The notes: a model not told the origin generated them from the sequence alone. Shown: positions 11,323-20,990, counted from the first letter of the stretch. The stretch: DNA of 64,000 bases from Mauremys mutica (GCF_020497125.1 NC_059075.1:34198003-34262002), one strand, 5' to 3'. A program made the numbers and translations.

Positions 11323-11520
11323 ATGCACTACACAAAGACCCTAGGAGTCCTGCCACCCTTGGAACCAGGAAACTGGATTGATTTAAAGCTCCACCAGCGA
11401 AAGACTGCTTTTGCTCTATGCTGGAAAGACCCTTATTAAGCCCTGCTGACCACCAACAGCGTTGTGCAGTGTCAGAATTCAGGATTTCCTGACCATAAAG
11501 GACATTAAGGACTGACCCTG
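11323..11520 (+). pseudogene. Integrase C-terminal (GPY/F-type) remnant
   Basis: Plus-strand codons from 11323 read a block with LPPLEPGNWIDLKLHQRK and ALCWKDPY, then, after an in-frame TAA, ALLTTNSVVQCQ. The order (PG-x-W, basic run, W-K-x-PY, LLTT, V) matches the C-terminal GPY/F module of gammaretroviral integrase, with Gly of GPY replaced by Asp. Stops occur at about 11437 and 11506. This is the only part of pol I can read. Confidence 0.6.
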
Positions 11521-11789
11521 GTGTAGAAACCAAGAATTATACACTGGCAGGAAGAAATTTGTGGGACCCCTGTTTGAGACTGTGGTATTGATTAAATTTT
11601 GGGGTTTATTCTACAGGCTGCGCCCTGTGGTTTGGATAAATCCTTCAGCATGTATTGCTCACAAGGGGCTGCCATACGATTAGCACAACAGAAAGCCTGG
11701 GTTGTTTCCTCTGCAAGAAGAGGGAATTGACCAGATCTCTGTGGACTCAGGCCAATAATACAGCAGCCATTTGAAATATTCTTACAAGC

Positions 11790-12180
11790 TGGGAACATGA
11801 TAAGAAATTGGGCCAACTAGAAAAGGCCACTAGCCTTATTTTTAAAGCTCAGCTATCCCAAGTACAGGCTGGAGTTGGTGGGTTACATGTCATTTCCACC
11901 CTTAGTTCTATGACCCAGAAGTTGCTGACAGAGATGGTATTGAAAATCACTGAGACTGGGAAGGTATTGCAGTGGGATCTGGTATATTTAGATGGATCTT
12001 GAGCACCAGACTTGGCCCACTGCCCTTACAGACTATCAGGAACCATCTGATCTGTGGTCAGGGGGATGACATACTTGGACACTTTCTGGATGGAAGTATG
12101 AACATTCACAGTGCTCCTTCCAAGCATGTGGACCGGTTAGGGTGGGTGTGGGCTTCCACATACCGAATCCTACCGGGTTC
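11790..12180 (+). pseudogene. Possible Env remnant upstream of the 3' LTR
   Basis: The stretch between the integrase remnant and the polypurine tract is where env belongs. One open frame (11808-12002) contains a helical LEKATSLIFKAQLSQVQAG segment and ends at 12002; a second in another frame follows (11972-12184). I see no fusion peptide, CX6CC motif or membrane anchor. The assignment rests mainly on position. Confidence 0.3.
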
Positions 12181-12284
12181 ATAGGGAGGATGAATGTGGA
12201 ACTGAATACCCCAGCTCCCTAGAGTTTAATTGTTTTTTGTCTTCAAAGTATGAGAAAACTCAGCCAAATGTTTGTTGAGTATTC

Positions 12285-12298
12285 TCAAAGGGGGGGAT
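12285..12298 (+). promoter_or_regulatory. Polypurine tract
   Basis: CAAAGGGGGGGA immediately before the 3' LTR start at 12299, the expected primer for plus-strand DNA synthesis. Confidence 0.8.
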
Positions 12299-12934
12299 TG
12301 TTGGTGCCATTAGGCATATCCCTAGATAATTTAGGAGGGTAGAAAACCACAGTATTAATGAAGCTTTTCTGTACCAGGCCTGAAATGGACCAAAGTTATT
12401 TTATGCTTGTCTAGAGTCCCTTCATATTAAACTCTAATTGAATTCCCAAGTTAGAAGTGAGAATGGAATGTGTAACTGCTTCTTATCAGTGGAACACGGA
12501 CAGCAGAAGATAGTAAATAGGGGCCCTACTTGTGTTTAGTTTAGAGGGGAGACAAGGTAATAAATCCAGGAGTAAACCAAGCTAACAGCCTTGAAAAGTT
12601 ACGAGATAAATTGTTTGCTGTCAAGGATGATTTAATCTGTTTGATGTAATTGTTAACTATACAAAGTGCCTATTATATGGGAGGGGACTAGAAGGGAGAA
12701 GGGGGGTAAGTGGGCAATGGGGGGTAATGAGAATGCCTTGTTGAAATCATGTATAAGAAGAGACACACAGCTTGTATCTGTGTGCAGGATCTGAGATTGT
12801 AATATCTCCCTGGCACCTCTATTTGGGCTCAAATAAACTTTTTCTGCATTCTCCACCCTGGTGTGATAATTAGTGCGACGCACACCGGGCAACGAACCAC
12901 TGTTTGCTGCCTCAGGCCTTTTGGGCCGGCAACA
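12299..12934 (+). repeat. 3' LTR of the provirus
   Basis: 636 bp, aligned to the 5' LTR at a constant offset of 5570. The only difference I found is C12927 versus T7357. It is followed by the second CTTT of the target duplication. Confidence 0.93.
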
Positions 12935-13502
12935 CTTTGGCTACTTGCATCACAGCAGCCCCCACAGTAGATTTTCCAACTCCAAATTGATTCCCGACTG
13001 ACCGGTAGCTGTCTGGCGTTGCAAGCTTCCACAGGGCTATCGCCACTCGCTTCTCTACTGTGAGGGCTGCTCTCATCTTGGTATTATGGCATTTCAGGGC
13101 AGGGGCAAGCAAGTCACAAAGTTCCATGAAAGTGCCCTTACGCATGTGAAAGTTTCGCAGCCACTGGGAATCGTCCCACACCTGCAACACAATGCGGTCC
13201 CACCAGTCAGTGCTTGTTTCCCGGGCCCAAAATCGGCGTTCAATGGATAGAATCTGCCCCATTACCATCAGGATCTCCAAAGCGCAGGGGCCCGCGGTTT
13301 GAGAGAATTCTGTGTCTACGTCCTCATCACTGTCATCGCCGCGCTGCCGTATCCGCCTCCTCCTCGCCTCGGATTGAAGGTCCTGGTTCAGCATATACTG
13401 CACGAGAGTGCGCGAGGTGTTTAAAACATTCACGATTGCGGTATTGAGCTGAGCAGGGTCCATGCTTGCTGTGCTATGGCGTCTGCACAGTTCACCAAGC
13501 AA
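12935..13502 (-). pseudogene. PIF/Harbinger transposase, N-terminal part
   Basis: This is the 5' part of the transposase split by the provirus. The most likely start is the ATG at 13463 (MDPAQLNTAIVNVLNTSR); an in-frame ATG 39 bp upstream is also open. The region includes an acidic spacer (GDDSDEDVDTEF), the RRFWARETSTDWWDRIV block, and a helix-turn-helix-like segment, VGNQFGVGKSTVGAAVMQV, typical of the PIF/Harbinger DNA-binding region. The last few codons of the open frame (roughly 12912-12934) are proviral LTR, not transposase. If the provirus and one copy of the CTTT duplication are removed, the frame continues directly into the C-terminal part, so the insertion hit a still-readable exon. 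Confidence 0.88.
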
Positions 13503-13830
13503 AAAAGGCGCGAAACGGTTGTCTGCTGCTCAGGGAGGGAGGGGTGAGGCTGTACCCAGAACCACCCGCGACAATGATTTTTGCCCCATCAGGCACTGGG
13601 ATCTCAACCCGGAAATGCCAAGGGGCGGGGGAGGCTGCGGGAACTATGGGATAGCTACGGGATAGCTACCCACAGTGCAACGCTCCAGAAATCGACGCTA
13701 GCCTTGGACCATGGACGCACACCACCGATTTAATGTGTTTAGTGTGGCCGCGCTCACTCGATTTTATAAAATCTGTTTTACAAAACCGGTTTATGCAAAT
13801 TCGGAATAGTCCCGTAGTGTAGACGTACCC

Positions 13831-16520
13831 TATGTCTTCGATTCACCAAACCATCCCTAATTAGCAAAATGTCCTTTACTTTCTCATTGACTTAATGGGA
13901 CTTAAGCACATGTTTAACTTTAAGCTATTAGAGCAGTGGATATCAGAATGGAACACGGAGTAGATTTTTTTTATTCATGAAAAAGAGGCCCACTAAATGT
14001 ATGCATATGCATTCACCAAAATTTGCAAGCCACGTTAATGCTAGCGTATGCAAAATGGTCATTTAAATACCCACTCGCCCATAAAGTGCTAATAACAGAA
14101 TGCAGGTCTCTGGCCTTTACCGACTATGTATAAATGTGTCCCTATAGGCTAAAGTAAATGTTTTATAGTTATATACTATATGTAAAGTATATATTTGCTT
14201 TTCTACTTTCCAAGAATTGGATTGTAGAGAGCTGAAAGTCTAATTGGGAGTCCCGTATAGTGCATATATTTTATTATGATCACACAACTGCTTCATTATA
14301 TTATGTGAGAGCCTGTAGAGAAAATGATCTATGCATGTACAAACCTGATTTACATTCCTAATGGTCCCTGCAACAAACTGACCTAGCCCTAGTTGAACTA
14401 CATATCATTACACAGAGTGTAAATGTTGGTTAGTACGGTATGACCCTATTGTGACCTAATACAGCTTCTCTGCTGGAAAGGAGAAATAAAAAAACAGAAA
14501 ACCAGAAAAGAATTACATGTATTGGGCTTTTTTTGTCCTCAGAGAAGACTTTGATTTACCCTAGATTTATGACAATATCATTAGAGTACTTGACCACTGT
14601 AAAAATTAACAGATGGCTATTGTTCTGAAAGGGAATATTTCAGGCAAATAATTCCACTTAAAAATATTTAAAAAGCACATTTTTGTGGTTTAGGCAATTG
14701 GAGGTTATGGTGGCACGTTTGATTAATGAAGTGTTTTATTGGTGATGCAAATAATGTGTAATGTTTTAAGACCCATATGTTGTAGATTAGAGAGGTATTA
14801 AACTTACCTTGGCACAAAGTGGAGAATCTAAAGTATCCCTCTGGTAAACTATATCATTCTGGGGTGGGGGGATATGTTGGCATTGCCTATATTTATGCCT
14901 TTGATACATTACATGTCATGTTTACTTAGTTTTAGTACCCAATCAAAATCTGTTACTGTTCATATTTTTGCTACTCTTTATTTAAAAAATTCTTTCTGCT
15001 TTTACACATTGTATTTGCAGTGATCATCAGTTCCCATATGAAAACTGGCTATGGCAGCAGATTGACAGTTATGAACAAAGATATTATGGAGCAGGAAAAA
15101 ATGTCAGATTTTCGTAAGAAAGTCGATATTGAGCTTATCTGAAATGGTGCAAACTGGAGGGAATATGAGCGCAGTAAGAGCTGTGCAAAACATTCCCAGC
15201 ACAACCCAAATCCACACAAAATTTACCACGTTTCAGATTTCATGGGAAACTTGCAACACTGGTCAGTGTTTGCTAAAGGATTCAGGGAGGTTTCAGGAAT
15301 CTTTTGGCAAACGATAACCAAGAATTGAACTAGCACTGTCTGGTTTATGATTTTAGATGGAAACCATGTGTAACACAGTGAACAAAACCAAGTGAACCTC
15401 AGTGGTTTGGGCTGAATTTTACTTTGAGATTTGGGGTTCTCTTGAAGCTGAGAATTTGAGTGAAACTAGGAAGGTGAACTGGAGCCTTGTACAGTGAAAT
15501 GAACCTGCCAAGTTCCATGTGACTCCATCCAGGCATGTATTCAAAAACTAATTATTCTCATAAGTATTTGCACACTTGTTGCATGGCCAAAGGTGACCAT
15601 TTCTCATGGTGAGTGTAATTCCAGAGTAGAACTAACCCTTAATAGAAAGCCACTGCTTCCTTTTCAAATTTCATCTCTCTCCGCCAACAGTGGGGGCCCA
15701 GTCCTGCTCCCTTTGTTTTTTTCATTGACTTTAGTTTGCCTTGGTTACCTGGGAAACTACCTCTCTTAACCTGATTGTTACCACTCATGATGGCTGTGTT
15801 CCACCAGAACTGTCAGCCATTAAGGGTAAAACTCAGATACATAGGGGACAGTCCTTTCTTGGCAGCTTACACATTGCTGTGGAGTTTGATCCCAGACACA
15901 CATCAGAATGACTGGCCATCTCACTTCCTTCAGGACACAGTGCAAAACACTCTGCTTTCCCACAGAACAAACAGAAAATACACTGTTGTAGGGAGAGAAA
16001 CTTAAAATGAATAATGTATCTGGACTTTTTTTTTGTAAATTTCTAATATCCTCAGATACCATGGTGATGAGTGAGCTAGACCAGAAAGATAGGATGGTTG
16101 GGCCTAGTACATACAGTGGTTGCTAGGGATGAGGAGACTGTTTGCCAGAAACTAGTCCATGAATTCAGATAAACACAAATTCCTGTGTCTCCAGTACAGC
16201 TCTCTGTCCTGGGTGGGGATGGAAAGGTGGTTGGACACTTTTCTCCTGTCACAGGGAGGGGTAAATTACATCTCTTTATGCTAGCCTGGTCTATAGCACC
16301 CTGTGACTGTGCTGATGGGGTGGTGCCCCTGTTGGCCACTCAGGACATGACTCCCTGCTGCAGGTCTCCACTGGTATGTCTGTCTCTCAGAGGTCCAGTG
16401 TAGTGATGCTTTTGTAACCCACACGCCTCCTGGGTGTGGTGTTCTGTCCTATCTAGTGGCACCGAAACTACTTAGAGACAGAGAAAAAATGAGTCTGCTC
16501 TACAGCCTTAGCTAACAGCG
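13831..16520. other. Non-coding, nothing recognised
   Basis: AT-rich DNA without recognised repeats or exon-like borders. Short open frames on both strands (for example 15820-16062 and 16076-16339, minus) lack recognisable domains. Confidence 0.5.
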
Positions 16521-16524
16521 AGTT

Positions 16525-16651
16525 GACTTTTAGCTCATGCGGTAAAGGCTCATGCACTAAGCTCCAGAGGTCACAGGTTCAATCCCACCCGCTGATGACT
16601 GGAGTCTGTCAGTGTTACACTTTGGCCCTCCAACCAAAGTACCCTTTAATC
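16525..16651 (+). repeat. tRNA-headed SINE fragment
   Basis: An A-box-like TAGCTCATGCGG (16531-16542) and a B-box-like GGTTCAATCCC (16576-16586) are spaced as in a tRNA gene, but no full cloverleaf is evident. This is the head of a tRNA-derived SINE. The hAT at 16652 is inserted just downstream. Confidence 0.6.
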
Positions 16652-17411
16652 CAGGGGTGGGCAAACATTTTGGCCCAAGGGCCACATCGGGGTTGTGCAA
16701 CTGTATGGAGGGCCGGGTAGGAAAGGCTGTGCCTCCCCAAACAGTCTGGTCCTCTCCCCCTATCCGCCCCCTCACACTTCCCGCCCCCAACTGCCCCCCT
16801 CAGAACCTCTGACCCATCCAAGCCCCCCTGCTCCTTGTCCCCTGAATGCCCCCTCCTGGGACCCCTGCCCCCTATCCAACCCCCCTGCTCCCTGTCCCCT
16901 GACTGCCTCGACCCCTATCCACACCCCTGCCCCCTGACAGCCCCCCAGGGACTTCCACCCCCTATCCAACCGCCCTCTGCTCCTCGTCCCCTTACCACGC
17001 CCTCCTGGGACCCCCTGCCCCTAACTGTCCCCCGGGATCCCACCCCTTATCCAACCCCCCCTGCTCCCTGTCCCCTGACTGCCCTCCCGACCTCTATCCA
17101 CATCCCCAGCCCCTGACAGGCCCCCCAGGCCTCCCACTCCCAACCCTTCCTGTTCCCCATCCCCTGAACCTCCCCCAGAACCTCCACCCCAGAACCTCCC
17201 AGAACCTCCACCCCATCCAACCGCCCCCTCCTCCCTGACTGCCCCCCAGGATTCCCTGCTCCCCGCCCCCTTACCAGCAGCAGGAGCTTGCAGCTGAGAC
17301 ACCTGGCCAGAGCCAGATGCACTCCTCACACTGCCCAGCGGGAGCGGCGGGACAGAGCTCAGGAGGGCCGGGCAGGACAGTCCCGTGGGCCACGTAGTTT
17401 GCCCACGTCTG
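16652..17411. mobile_element. Non-autonomous hAT element with perfect 8-bp duplication
   Basis: The ends are CAGGGGTGGGCAAAC and GTTTGCCCACGTCTG. CTTTAATC occurs directly before (16644-16651) and after (17412-17419), a perfect 8-bp hAT target duplication. The 760-bp interior is C-rich and made of degenerate tandem blocks built from phrases such as CCCCTGACTGCC and CCCCTATCCAACC. Open frames through it are compositional artefacts. A related element with similar ends is at 55956. Confidence 0.9.
16750..17275. repeat. C-rich degenerate tandem repeat inside the hAT
   Basis: Blocks of CCCTATCCAACCCCC, CTGCTCCCTGTCCCCTGACTGCC and CCCAGGGAC recur several times with variable spacing, giving an almost G-free plus strand. 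Confidence 0.65.
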
Positions 17412-17419
17412 CTTTAATC

Positions 17420-17981
17420 CTTTCCCTTTTGGGGCATTAAGGCTCAAAGGTAATCAGGAACAAAACACAACTCAAAACATGTTCATCCCACAAAGCTTTT
17501 GTGGGGCCCTGCCCTTCTATTCAGAGCTGGTCTCACAAACTGTGCTTCTGGGTGATTGCTCTCCAGAGTCTAGGTATCCCTTCTTAGAGGGCTGATTTGG
17601 CTGGCAAGCGAGTTCCATCATAGGGCTGCAACCAGAGGCTTCTCTCATCAAAAGAAGCAGAGCTATTGTCCTTCTTTCTTGATCAGCACCAAATTGGGGT
17701 AATTCTCCTTTTAGCTGTCTTCTCCATGCCTGACACTGCCTGCAGATCTAGTAGGGTGGGATCACATAATCCTTTCACGGCCAGCCTTGGGGTATGTTAG
17801 ACTCTGATCCTGGTTCTGACCCATGGCCTGTCCCTGGACCCTGATTTCAGTGTGCCTTCAGCCCAGTCCCAACTCTACATCCATCTTTGACTCTTGCTAT
17901 GTGTTAGTGACCGCCGCTCCAGGCAGCCTGACTGCCTAGAACCCAGATCCCGACACCAGGGTGAATTTATTGCTGAGAAGG
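17420..17981. other. Non-coding, nothing recognised
   Basis: No repeat family, exon or motif recognised. The first tens of bases may continue the SINE interrupted by the hAT. Confidence 0.4.
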
Positions 17982-17983
17982 TA

Positions 17984-18103
17984 GGGTGACCAGACAGCAA
18001 GTGTGAAAAATCGGGACAGGGGGTGGGGGGTAATAGGAGCCTATATAAGAAAAAGACCCCAAAATCGGGACTGTCCCTATAAAATCAGGACATCTGGTCA
18101 CCC
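17984..18103. mobile_element. TA-flanked palindromic MITE
   Basis: The ends GGGTGACCAGACAGC and the reverse complement of CTGGTCACCC form terminal inverted repeats. TA dinucleotides flank both sides (17982-17983 and 18104-18105), as for Tc1/mariner-type insertion. The interior repeats AAAATCGGGAC on one strand. It is 120 bp and non-coding, and it resembles a widespread reptile MITE. Confidence 0.75.
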
Positions 18104-18165
18104 TATGAGAAGGTAATATCTGAATGCGTTCACAACTAAGGCCTCTTTTCCATCACAGAGTGGGA

Positions 18166-18470
18166 CTGGCAGGATACTACCACCAGTTTATACTGGGATT
18201 CTCATCTATTGCTACCCACCTCCACCAATCTTCTCAAAGACAATAGCCCCCAAAAGATCCACAAGATGAAAGCCAGCAAAGCCTTGTAAAGGGCAGACTG
18301 TGAAGAAGCATGGTAGAAACCCCAAACTAGTTGTGAGTTCTATATTCAGATTTCACCAACCAAGTATCAAGTGTGAACTCCTCAGGCACTAAAACAGCCC
18401 TAACATGGAAACACAGACAGTCCCCTGTTTGGCAGTCCTTCTCCAGGTGGTATAGCTGCCCACCCTGAAT
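18166..18470 (+). pseudogene. Ty3/gypsy pol fragment (RT-RNase H junction)
   Basis: The plus strand reads LAGYYHQFILGFSSIATHLH, which matches the conserved gypsy block after the reverse transcriptase palm (a GYYRxFI-like motif followed by P/H-L). It is followed by KDNSPQKIHKMKASKAL, in the place of the linker before the RNase H tether, and by a broken VLYSDFTNQVSS-type block. Frames shift and stops interrupt. It has the opposite orientation to the gag remnant next to it, so it is either a second insertion or an inverted piece. Confidence 0.6.
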
Positions 18471-18929
18471 TTCAAAATAGAGCAATATCTAATATTTGCT
18501 GGGAGTCCATTATTTCCCCATTAACTGCTTGTGCAAAGTCTCATCACTTTTTTGCTCCTCAATAACGTTGGAGAACTTAGTCAGAATCTCTGATCAGATA
18601 AGAAGTGATCACCAGCTCTGGACAGGGCTGGGATTCTAATGACACATCTAGCTGCTTGGAATTCCCCGCTTCCGGCTCAGCAGCATCTCCTACACCCATG
18701 AAGCCTACTGGTTCCCGAGAAGTTAACTGTGAGAACTCCAGTAACGGGGCCTCAAAGTTTGGGGGGATTCCAAGAATTCCCTCAGGAGGTTCCCAAAATA
18801 TTCCCAGACTTGGCTGATAATGATTGGGTAGGCAAGAGACATAGGCTGATCATTAACAGACTTTTATGTACCCTCATGGTAGCTGAATGTGGGTGCAGAG
18901 TTATGGCTTTATGTCCCCATGCACACACT

Positions 18930-19040
18930 GTAAGTAGATGATATCCCAGGGTGGTCCTGGATTTGGGATCACAGATTCTGAGTCAATGAGGCTCATTACT
19001 TCTATCCCATTTATTTTGACCAGGATGATCAGTTTAGCTG
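18930..19040 (-). pseudogene. Retroviral-type aspartic protease remnant
   Basis: The minus strand reads LVKINGIEVMSLIDSESV followed by CVHGDIKP. The position of the active-site D-S/T-G triad is occupied by DSE, so the glycine is lost. The context downstream of the zinc knuckle supports the call. Confidence 0.55.
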
Positions 19041-19105
19041 GCCCTTGTCATTGTGCTCAAGCCTAGAGCAGTCCAGACTTGCCCATAATTGCATTCCTTA
19101 AAAGG

Positions 19106-19147
19106 GCAGTCCTGGTACCAGTGCCTGGGATGGCCACATGAAAAACA
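19106..19147 (-). other. CCHC zinc knuckle of gypsy Gag
   Basis: Minus-strand codons read CFSCGHPRHWYQDC, an exact C-X2-C-X4-H-X4-C nucleocapsid knuckle in 14 codons. It lies between the SCAN-like segment and the protease, as expected in Gag. Confidence 0.8.
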
Positions 19148-19480
19148 AGTGTCCTTGGCCAGGTTGCTGGTGTTGGAGCCTCCCACAGTTGCTGGGTAGA
19201 TGCTTCTGTGTGAGGTCTCCCTGTTCTTGACCCCAGAGCCTGTCCCTTTTGAGTTGAGTTGGAGGAATCTGGAGTCAGGACCTGGCCAGGCTGCTCAAAT
19301 TTCTTGGCCCAAGGTGTCTATTACACCATGGCTTCCTGGACCTCCCAAATCCTGTCAAGGTAAGACCTGGGCAGGGCTCCTTGGGATGTCAACCCTGGCC
19401 AGATTTATCATTCACCTGAGCTGATTCTTTTGCCCCGGGGGAGGAGGGGGTGTCCTTCTCTGGATGTTGTTGCAGCAGTC

Positions 19481-19760
19481 CTAGCCCCCATATAGTTTTC
19501 CATTAGCTGGATGGTACCAGCCATTGTCTGGGACTGGTGGCCTAAGACCCAGTTTCTTCTCTCTGTGGGGGGAGTATCTGTATAAATTGAGCAGAATTAT
19601 TTCCACTACTTGAACCCCTGTCTTTGTCTCAGGTTTGAGCCATCGCCAACACCAGTTTTGCAACTTCTGGGCCACCATGAGGCATTGGGAGTCTAGAGGA
19701 TACTACTCCTCTTGAAATTGCTAGTGGAATGTTTCCTCCAAGATATCCAACGAGGACAAT
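19481..19760 (-). pseudogene. SCAN-like capsid segment of gypsy Gag
   Basis: The open part starts at 19678 (MVAQKLQNWCWRWLKPETK), and the frame continues upstream with two stops (ETFH stop QFQEE stop YPLDSQCL). The pattern matches SCAN domain helices: F-x-QF, then L-x-x-W-x-R-WL-x-PE-x-x-T, then Q-V-V-E-x-x-LL, then a P-x-R-x-x-K turn. In transcription factors SCAN is a dimerisation domain; in Gag it is the capsid C-terminal fold. Here it is a retroelement relic, not a host gene, because a zinc knuckle and protease follow and no C2H2 fingers do. Confidence 0.65.
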
Positions 19761-20453
19761 ATGGCCATTTTGTCTCATGCATAATCTCATGCTGTCACTG
19801 GTCTAACCCACGATAAGCCGCTTGTGCCATTCTGCTCAAGTATGAGGCCAATAAGAATGCCACTTGCTCAGATGACCCTCGTGCTGCCCATGAACCCACT
19901 CAAATACTTTGAGAAAGGCCTCTGGATCCCCTTCTATTCAGGTCTGGTCTCTGAAACCATCTGTGCTCCCACCAATTGCCGCATGAGGTCTGGGTCTCCC
20001 TTCTAGGACAGATCATCTGGCTGGCAACTGAGCTCCAACTCAGGATTGCAACCAGCCTTGTCTCCTATCCAGAAAGGCAGAGCTCTGTTCTCCTTCCTGC
20101 TCAGCCCCCAAGCTGGCCTAGGTCTCCTCCTTTTAGCTCTTCTCTTCATGCCTGGCATTGACCTCACGTGTAGTGGGGTGGGATCAACTGGGTCCACAGA
20201 CTTTCCCTTAGCCCTTTCATTGCCAGTGGAGAGCCTATCAGCCTCCTTAACTCCCTCACTGTTACTGTGAGACCTCTCTGCCCCATCAAATACCTCAAGA
20301 GGAAAATTCTCTTAGCAATGGCAGGCGGTGGCATTGCACTGTGCCCTCCCTCAAATTCCCACCGAGGGGGCATGGCTTTAATTTCTGCTGCGTTTCCACA
20401 GGAGTTCCACTGCCCTGCATTCTGACTGCTTGAAGCAAAGAGCTCCTTTGATA

Positions 20454-20749
20454 GGCCTGGTCTACACTAAAAAGGGGGTTCGAATTAGGGTACGTAAATT
20501 CAGCTACGTGAATAGCGTAGCTGAATTCGAAGTACCCTAATTCGAACTACTCACCCGTCCAGACGTGGCGGGGTCGAACTCCGCGGCTCCAAGGTCGACT
20601 CCGCCACCGCCGTTTGCAGTGGTGGAGTACCGGAGTCGACCGCGGCGCTTCCGGAGTTCGAACTATCGCATCTAGATCAGACGCGATAGTTCGAACTCCG
20701 AGAAGTCGAACTCACCGTGTCGACCGGGACGGTAAGTGTAGACTAGCCC
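20454..20749. mobile_element. Harbinger-like MITE with ATA duplication
   Basis: The ends GGCCTGGTCTACACT and the reverse complement of AGTGTAGACTAGCCC match those of the 3398-13830 Harbinger. ATA flanks both sides (20451-20453 and 20750-20752). The 296-bp interior is rich in inverted repeats (TTCGAATTAGGGTAC with GTACCCTAATTCGAA; CGAACTATCGCATC with GATAGTTCG) and is GC-rich. It is non-coding; the long open frame through it is a by-product. Confidence 0.85.
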
Positions 20750-20855
20750 ATAGTTTCACCTTCGTCTGGTTCTCGCCCCAGGACGTTTTCTTCCCCGGCA
20801 CGGGCGCTGGTGCCACCACTCCCCACCTAGCACATACTCATCTGGAAATGATCAT

Positions 20856-20990
20856 TGAGGCCCTGATCCTGCAAACACTTATGCAGGTGCTTAACTTTAC
20901 TACAGTGAGTAGCCTTGCTGAAGCCAATGAGCCTACTCACGTTAGTACAATTAAATACATGTGTAAATGTTTGCAGGATCGGGGCCCTAG
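20856..20990. mobile_element. Palindromic MITE (CTGCAAACACT type)
   Basis: The left arm GGCCCTGATCCTGCAAACAC pairs with the right arm GTTTGCAGGATCGGGGCCC. The interior is unique-looking and non-coding. The copies at 2661-2770, 22190-22255 and 44641-44714 share this design. Confidence 0.65.

Larger units (their letters stand above)
6729..12934 (+). mobile_element. Young gammaretrovirus-like provirus with decayed interior
   Basis: This is a complete LTR-flanked provirus of 6206 bp inside the Harbinger transposase. Both LTRs are 636 bp, begin TGTTGGTGCC, end GGCAACA, and differ at one base (T7357 versus C12927). The flanks CTTT (6725-6728 and 12935-12938) form a 4-bp target duplication, the size gammaretroviral integrases make. 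A primer-binding site, a Gag start, an integrase C-terminal remnant, an Env-like remnant and a polypurine tract occur in the correct order. Apart from these, most of the 4.9-kb interior has no readable gag, pol or env. The near-identity of the LTRs means recent insertion, so the gene loss predates this copy and mobilisation in trans is inferred. It is not able to make a virus by itself. Confidence 0.9.
3398..13830. mobile_element. PIF/Harbinger DNA transposon interrupted by a provirus
   Basis: The left end GCCTGGTCTACACTAGG pairs with the right end, whose reverse complement reads GGGTACGTCTACACTACGGG. Between the ends lie the two genes that define PIF/Harbinger: a Myb/SANT-like DNA-binding protein on the plus strand and a DDE transposase on the minus strand. 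They are convergent, with back-to-back polyadenylation signals at 5837 and 5871. Subtracting the provirus at 6729-12934 leaves an element of about 4.2 kb. A perfect 3-bp target duplication is not obvious (TAG on the left, TAT on the right). Both genes carry a frameshift, so this copy is defective. At least five shorter elements in the window carry similar ends. Confidence 0.88.
18490..20000 (-). pseudogene. Gmr1-like Ty3/gypsy Gag-protease remnant with SCAN-like capsid
   Basis: Read on the minus strand, the order is a Gag N-terminal segment (about 19900 downward: VFEWVHGQHEGHLSKWHSYW), a SCAN-like capsid segment (19481-19760), a CCHC zinc knuckle (19106-19147), and a retroviral-type aspartic protease (about 18930-19040), then a broken tail to about 18490. 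This is the 5' half of a Ty3/gypsy polyprotein. The frame has stops and shifts, so it is a fossil. SCAN domains of vertebrate zinc-finger proteins are thought to derive from a Gmr1-like gag, and the capsid here resembles one. No LTRs were found for this element. Confidence 0.65.

Noticed and set aside
16531..16586. A possible tRNA gene
   Set aside because: A and B boxes are present but no full acceptor stem or anticodon arm can be formed; it is the head of a SINE.
16695..17329. Overlapping Pro-rich (plus) and Gly-rich (minus) frames
   Set aside because: Direct consequence of the C-rich tandem inside the hAT at 16652-17411.
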